Shown here piece by piece: positions 62,801 to 64,000 of a stretch of DNA of 64,000 bases (positions are counted from its first letter, which is position 1; the number at the start of each line of letters is the position of its first letter). The translations under genes and the position numbers were made by a program. Origin of the DNA: Oscillospiraceae bacterium (GTDB lineage Bacteria; Bacillota; Clostridia; Oscillospirales; CAG-272); NCBI GenBank assembly GCA_015064805.1, contig SVRN01000007.1, positions 1 to 64,000 on the forward strand. The letters run 5' to 3'. The notes beneath the pieces are model-generated. The model was not told the origin of the DNA, did no database searches, and was given only the letters and a program-made list of their open reading frames with translations.

Positions 62801-64000
62801 CCCGCCATCGGTGAAAATAACGCGGTCGTTATCATTGAGGATACTTATATCTCGGAAATGGTTGACCTTCCTTATTCCTTCTATGCAATGGAAGGAGACG
62901 TATTGACCTTCCTTATCATGACGGAAAACTACGAGCCCGATACCGTTGACCTGACCATCACCCAGGAGGGTGGCTCGCAGGGCGGTGAACAGCCTGCGGA
63001 TGGCGTTCTCGTTCTGGGTGAGAACAGCGTCTACGTTCAGGTGCTCAATTCCTGGCCTCAGCAGACTGAGATGACCTTCACGGCTCCCTGGGCAGGTACC
63101 TTTACGCTGTCCCTGGCAGCAGGTGAGTTCAATGCCGATATCTACGACGCACTCGGCAACTGGATCGAAAATATTCCCTATACCTTCACCCTGGAAGCAG
63201 GCGAGAGCATCGTCTTCTACTTTGCATCGCTTGACTATATGATCGAAGAGGATTACATTGACGTCGTGATCTCCGAGGGCGAAGCCCCCGTTGAGGAGCC
63301 CGGCGTGGAGCTTGTTCTTGGTGAGAACAGTGTTTACGTTACGGTCACCAACTTCTTCCAGGATCAGACCAAGGTTACCTTTACCGCGCCCTTCGCAGGC
63401 ACCTTTACCATTGCTTGGGCAGATGGTGAAACCAACGGCGACCTGTACGACAGCTATGCCGAGTGGATCGAGAACATGCCTTATACCTTCTATCTGGAAG
63501 CAGGCGAGTCCCTCAACTTCTACGTTCAGTCGGCTGATTTTATGATCTCCGAAGACTTTATTGAGATCGTGATTTTCGAGGGCGCCCCCGTTGAGGAGCC
63601 CGGCGTGGAGCTCGTCCCCGGCGAGAACAGCGTTTACGTTACGGTCACCAACTTCTTCCAGGACCAGACTAAGGTCACCTTTACCGCACCCGTAACTGCC
63701 GTCTATACCGTTTCTTTTGCAGATGGTGAGACGAACGGTGACTTGTACGATGCATTCGGCGATTGGGTTGAGGTTATGCCTTATACCTTCTATCTGGAAG
63801 CAGGCGAGTCCCTCAGCTTCTACGTTCAATCCAAGGATTGGGAGATCGCAGAGGATTATATTGAGATCGTGATCATTGGTGAGGAAGAGCAGGGCGAGAA
63901 GACCGAGCCCGATGCGCTTGACGGCGAGTATCAAGTGGATTTTTTCGGTCAGGTGCTGTATAAGCTGACGTTCAGCGGCAATGTCCTGAACATCGAGGAT
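59891..64000 (+). CDS. Large repetitive surface lipoprotein, 3' end outside the window
   Basis: The frame is open from ATG 59891 (AAGGAGG upstream) to the window end, at least 1370 residues. The signal peptide ends at MMFVSC. Three His/Cys-rich repeats of about 50 residues follow (about 34-190; HTFSDVWSMDETNHWHAA ... CDVCGY), each with His pairs and CxxC, which suggests metal binding. A domain of unknown type covers about 195-440. Ig-like and beta repeats follow: three copies of a LSGTYNVNF ... LTFDNGTLIVVDNN unit near 640-920, then tandem units of about 100 residues (ENSVYVTVTNFFQDQTKV; about 1030-1330). No catalytic motif is visible. Likely an adhesin or scaffold. The stop codon and any C-terminal anchor are not seen. 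Confidence 0.85.
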   Translation, partial: MKRYIALLVCALLLVTMMFVSCDDDAPVADAHQHTFSDVWSMDETNHWHAATCKDGEDCATAKVSVAAHADADKNSVCDVCGYDYNHTHTYATEFTSDESGHWYAVSCGCSVDVKDKATHTDADNDGACDVCAYDGGHEHSFITEAWAMDANNHWHAAECGHSVVEDEEAHDYDDMGLCAVCGYVKGTITVDKAVEMGEYYDHLVNGGHVDFQYDTWMKYQVAIDYLLGANSSTISEHNLTYDEKMSYWYMLYKGAMFGIEEYADGSVGKAYEPSSSLIDGYGFSQVFGDDDDAEDTFYGVTALITGLYEKAKANPNADLTEFIVSYEGMPVYVFTFSQPILYGDTVETLYQVQVAFALGEDYTYKYAYVASAKYNCEADENGTTYHTTNLVPNTVYNYYVEQTSGKRDLAFKYNPEDVFLTDYELYEKLGSEDVFDENGEWIGTKPILADKPLGDTIKIEAGNTFSMCITNLVPETAVLDLDNVTIEYEGSGGTSYWGGTIMLFSSPQGTYTLTIKTAQTTKTLTVEVTAPAVTEIYPTVSENGIYADKSEHTVYVDDNGAASVIFSAGVNAYADSSFTATLAAGVTGATLTDNGDGTYTLSTTEIGSFVITLVSKENPEITATLTVTTMELPTFDVSDVLDGKYEVSFFGMSVYELTFNPIAADGTAGTLTVVDNNNTGWTGTYDYLYAGGELTYSNADGVAAIPFYLDSALGTFSWNNMPAFTVTHTEASGPVAGDELSGTYNVNFLMEGLYVLTFDNGTLIVVDNNTTQYTGTYTYTGSPATGMTILNEDGTESDIIIGVGLDGNPTFQCSGMTIAQPLVQVDGEPGGEDEPAEGPDGEYVVDFYGTILYTLTFDNGMLTVVDDNANLRGGFYTYEVNAEGGIDVYLDGELTTDIVIGVSYDGSYTFQCPELMMAQPLVPSSGGDIGGGETSDQLTVGDNAVLVENGWMGTYMTFTAPATGNFTLAPAIGENNAVVIIEDTYISEMVDLPYSFYAMEGDVLTFLIMTENYEPDTVDLTITQEGGSQGGEQPADGVLVLGENSVYVQVLNSWPQQTEMTFTAPWAGTFTLSLAAGEFNADIYDALGNWIENIPYTFTLEAGESIVFYFASLDYMIEEDYIDVVISEGEAPVEEPGVELVLGENSVYVTVTNFFQDQTKVTFTAPFAGTFTIAWADGETNGDLYDSYAEWIENMPYTFYLEAGESLNFYVQSADFMISEDFIEIVIFEGAPVEEPGVELVPGENSVYVTVTNFFQDQTKVTFTAPVTAVYTVSFADGETNGDLYDAFGDWVEVMPYTFYLEAGESLSFYVQSKDWEIAEDYIEIVIIGEEEQGEKTEPDALDGEYQVDFFGQVLYKLTFSGNVLNIED
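62998..63897 (+). repeat. Tandem 300-bp coding repeats
   Basis: Two adjacent units starting at 63298 and 63598 are nearly identical over their first 100 bases (same CCCCGTTGAGGAGCC at 63286 and 63586, exactly 300 bp apart), and a third diverged unit begins at about 62998. Each encodes about 100 residues of one beta-type module in the lipoprotein. Confidence 0.85.

Noticed and set aside
62998-63897. CRISPR-like periodic repeat
   Set aside because: The 300-bp period is in frame and encodes a repeated protein module; there are no short repeats with unique spacers.
61184-63934. 916-codon minus-strand frame opposite the last lipoprotein
   Set aside because: Composition mirrors the repeats of the plus-strand gene; no start signals.

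Overview
The window looks like a chromosome fragment of an uncultured anaerobic Clostridia-type Bacillota, probably gut-associated. The evidence is Gram-positive-style lipoproteins with lipobox cysteines, AGGAGG-type ribosome binding sites, textbook TTGACA-17-TATAAT promoters, a complete Opp peptide importer, BspA-like leucine-rich repeats, a cysteine desulfidase/asparaginase pair, dockerin and rhamnosidase remnants, and no sign of oxygen metabolism. TGA is used as a stop, so the code is standard. No phage, IS transposase or CRISPR array is visible.

Layout. 1-2.8 kb: a tRNA-Asn, a small unknown gene, then fragments of a dockerin-bearing surface protein and of a GH78 rhamnosidase joined out of frame. 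3.0-17.0 kb: a four-gene operon behind a consensus promoter: an exported VWA membrane protein, a 1168-aa tubulin/FtsZ-like GTPase, a two-TM protein with large cytosolic parts, and a 1737-aa membrane protein carrying a LIM/DA1-like domain and a transglutaminase. Directly after it, with its own promoter, is a membrane protein with Rossmann (TrkA/RCK-like) domains and a C-terminal RyR domain. 19.0-22.6 kb: two PlsC-type acyltransferases, a frameshifted GNAT remnant, a low-molecular-weight tyrosine phosphatase and a small membrane protein. 22.6-25.0 kb (minus strand): cysteine desulfidase and L-asparaginase. 25.1-25.7 kb: a non-coding, hairpin-rich element with 39-bp terminal inverted repeats. 25.8-31.0 kb: three lipoproteins, one with a TlpA-type thioredoxin domain. 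31.0-33.4 kb (minus): a NapH-like ferredoxin membrane protein fused to a thioredoxin domain, plus a partner membrane protein. 33.7-50.0 kb: a 2430-aa subtilisin-like surface protease, a lipoprotein, and oppABCDF. 50.2-58.2 kb: a MoxR/DUF58/double-VWA cluster. 58.2-64.0 kb: two more lipoproteins, the last running off the window.

How the genes fit together. Two separate VWA-based systems are present. One is the common MoxR-DUF58-BatA/BatB-like cluster. The other is the rarer tubulin-like operon, whose predicted topology puts a VWA sensor outside the membrane and a tubulin-like filament former plus a transglutaminase/DA1-like enzyme inside; this is the best candidate for an undescribed system here. 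The 33.7-50 kb block reads as extracellular proteolysis coupled to oligopeptide import. The lipoproteins at 25.9-31 kb and 58.2-64 kb share Cna-B-like and DGYYH-type modules and look like one expanded surface family.

All assignments are by reading motifs, with no database search; domain boundaries are approximate.
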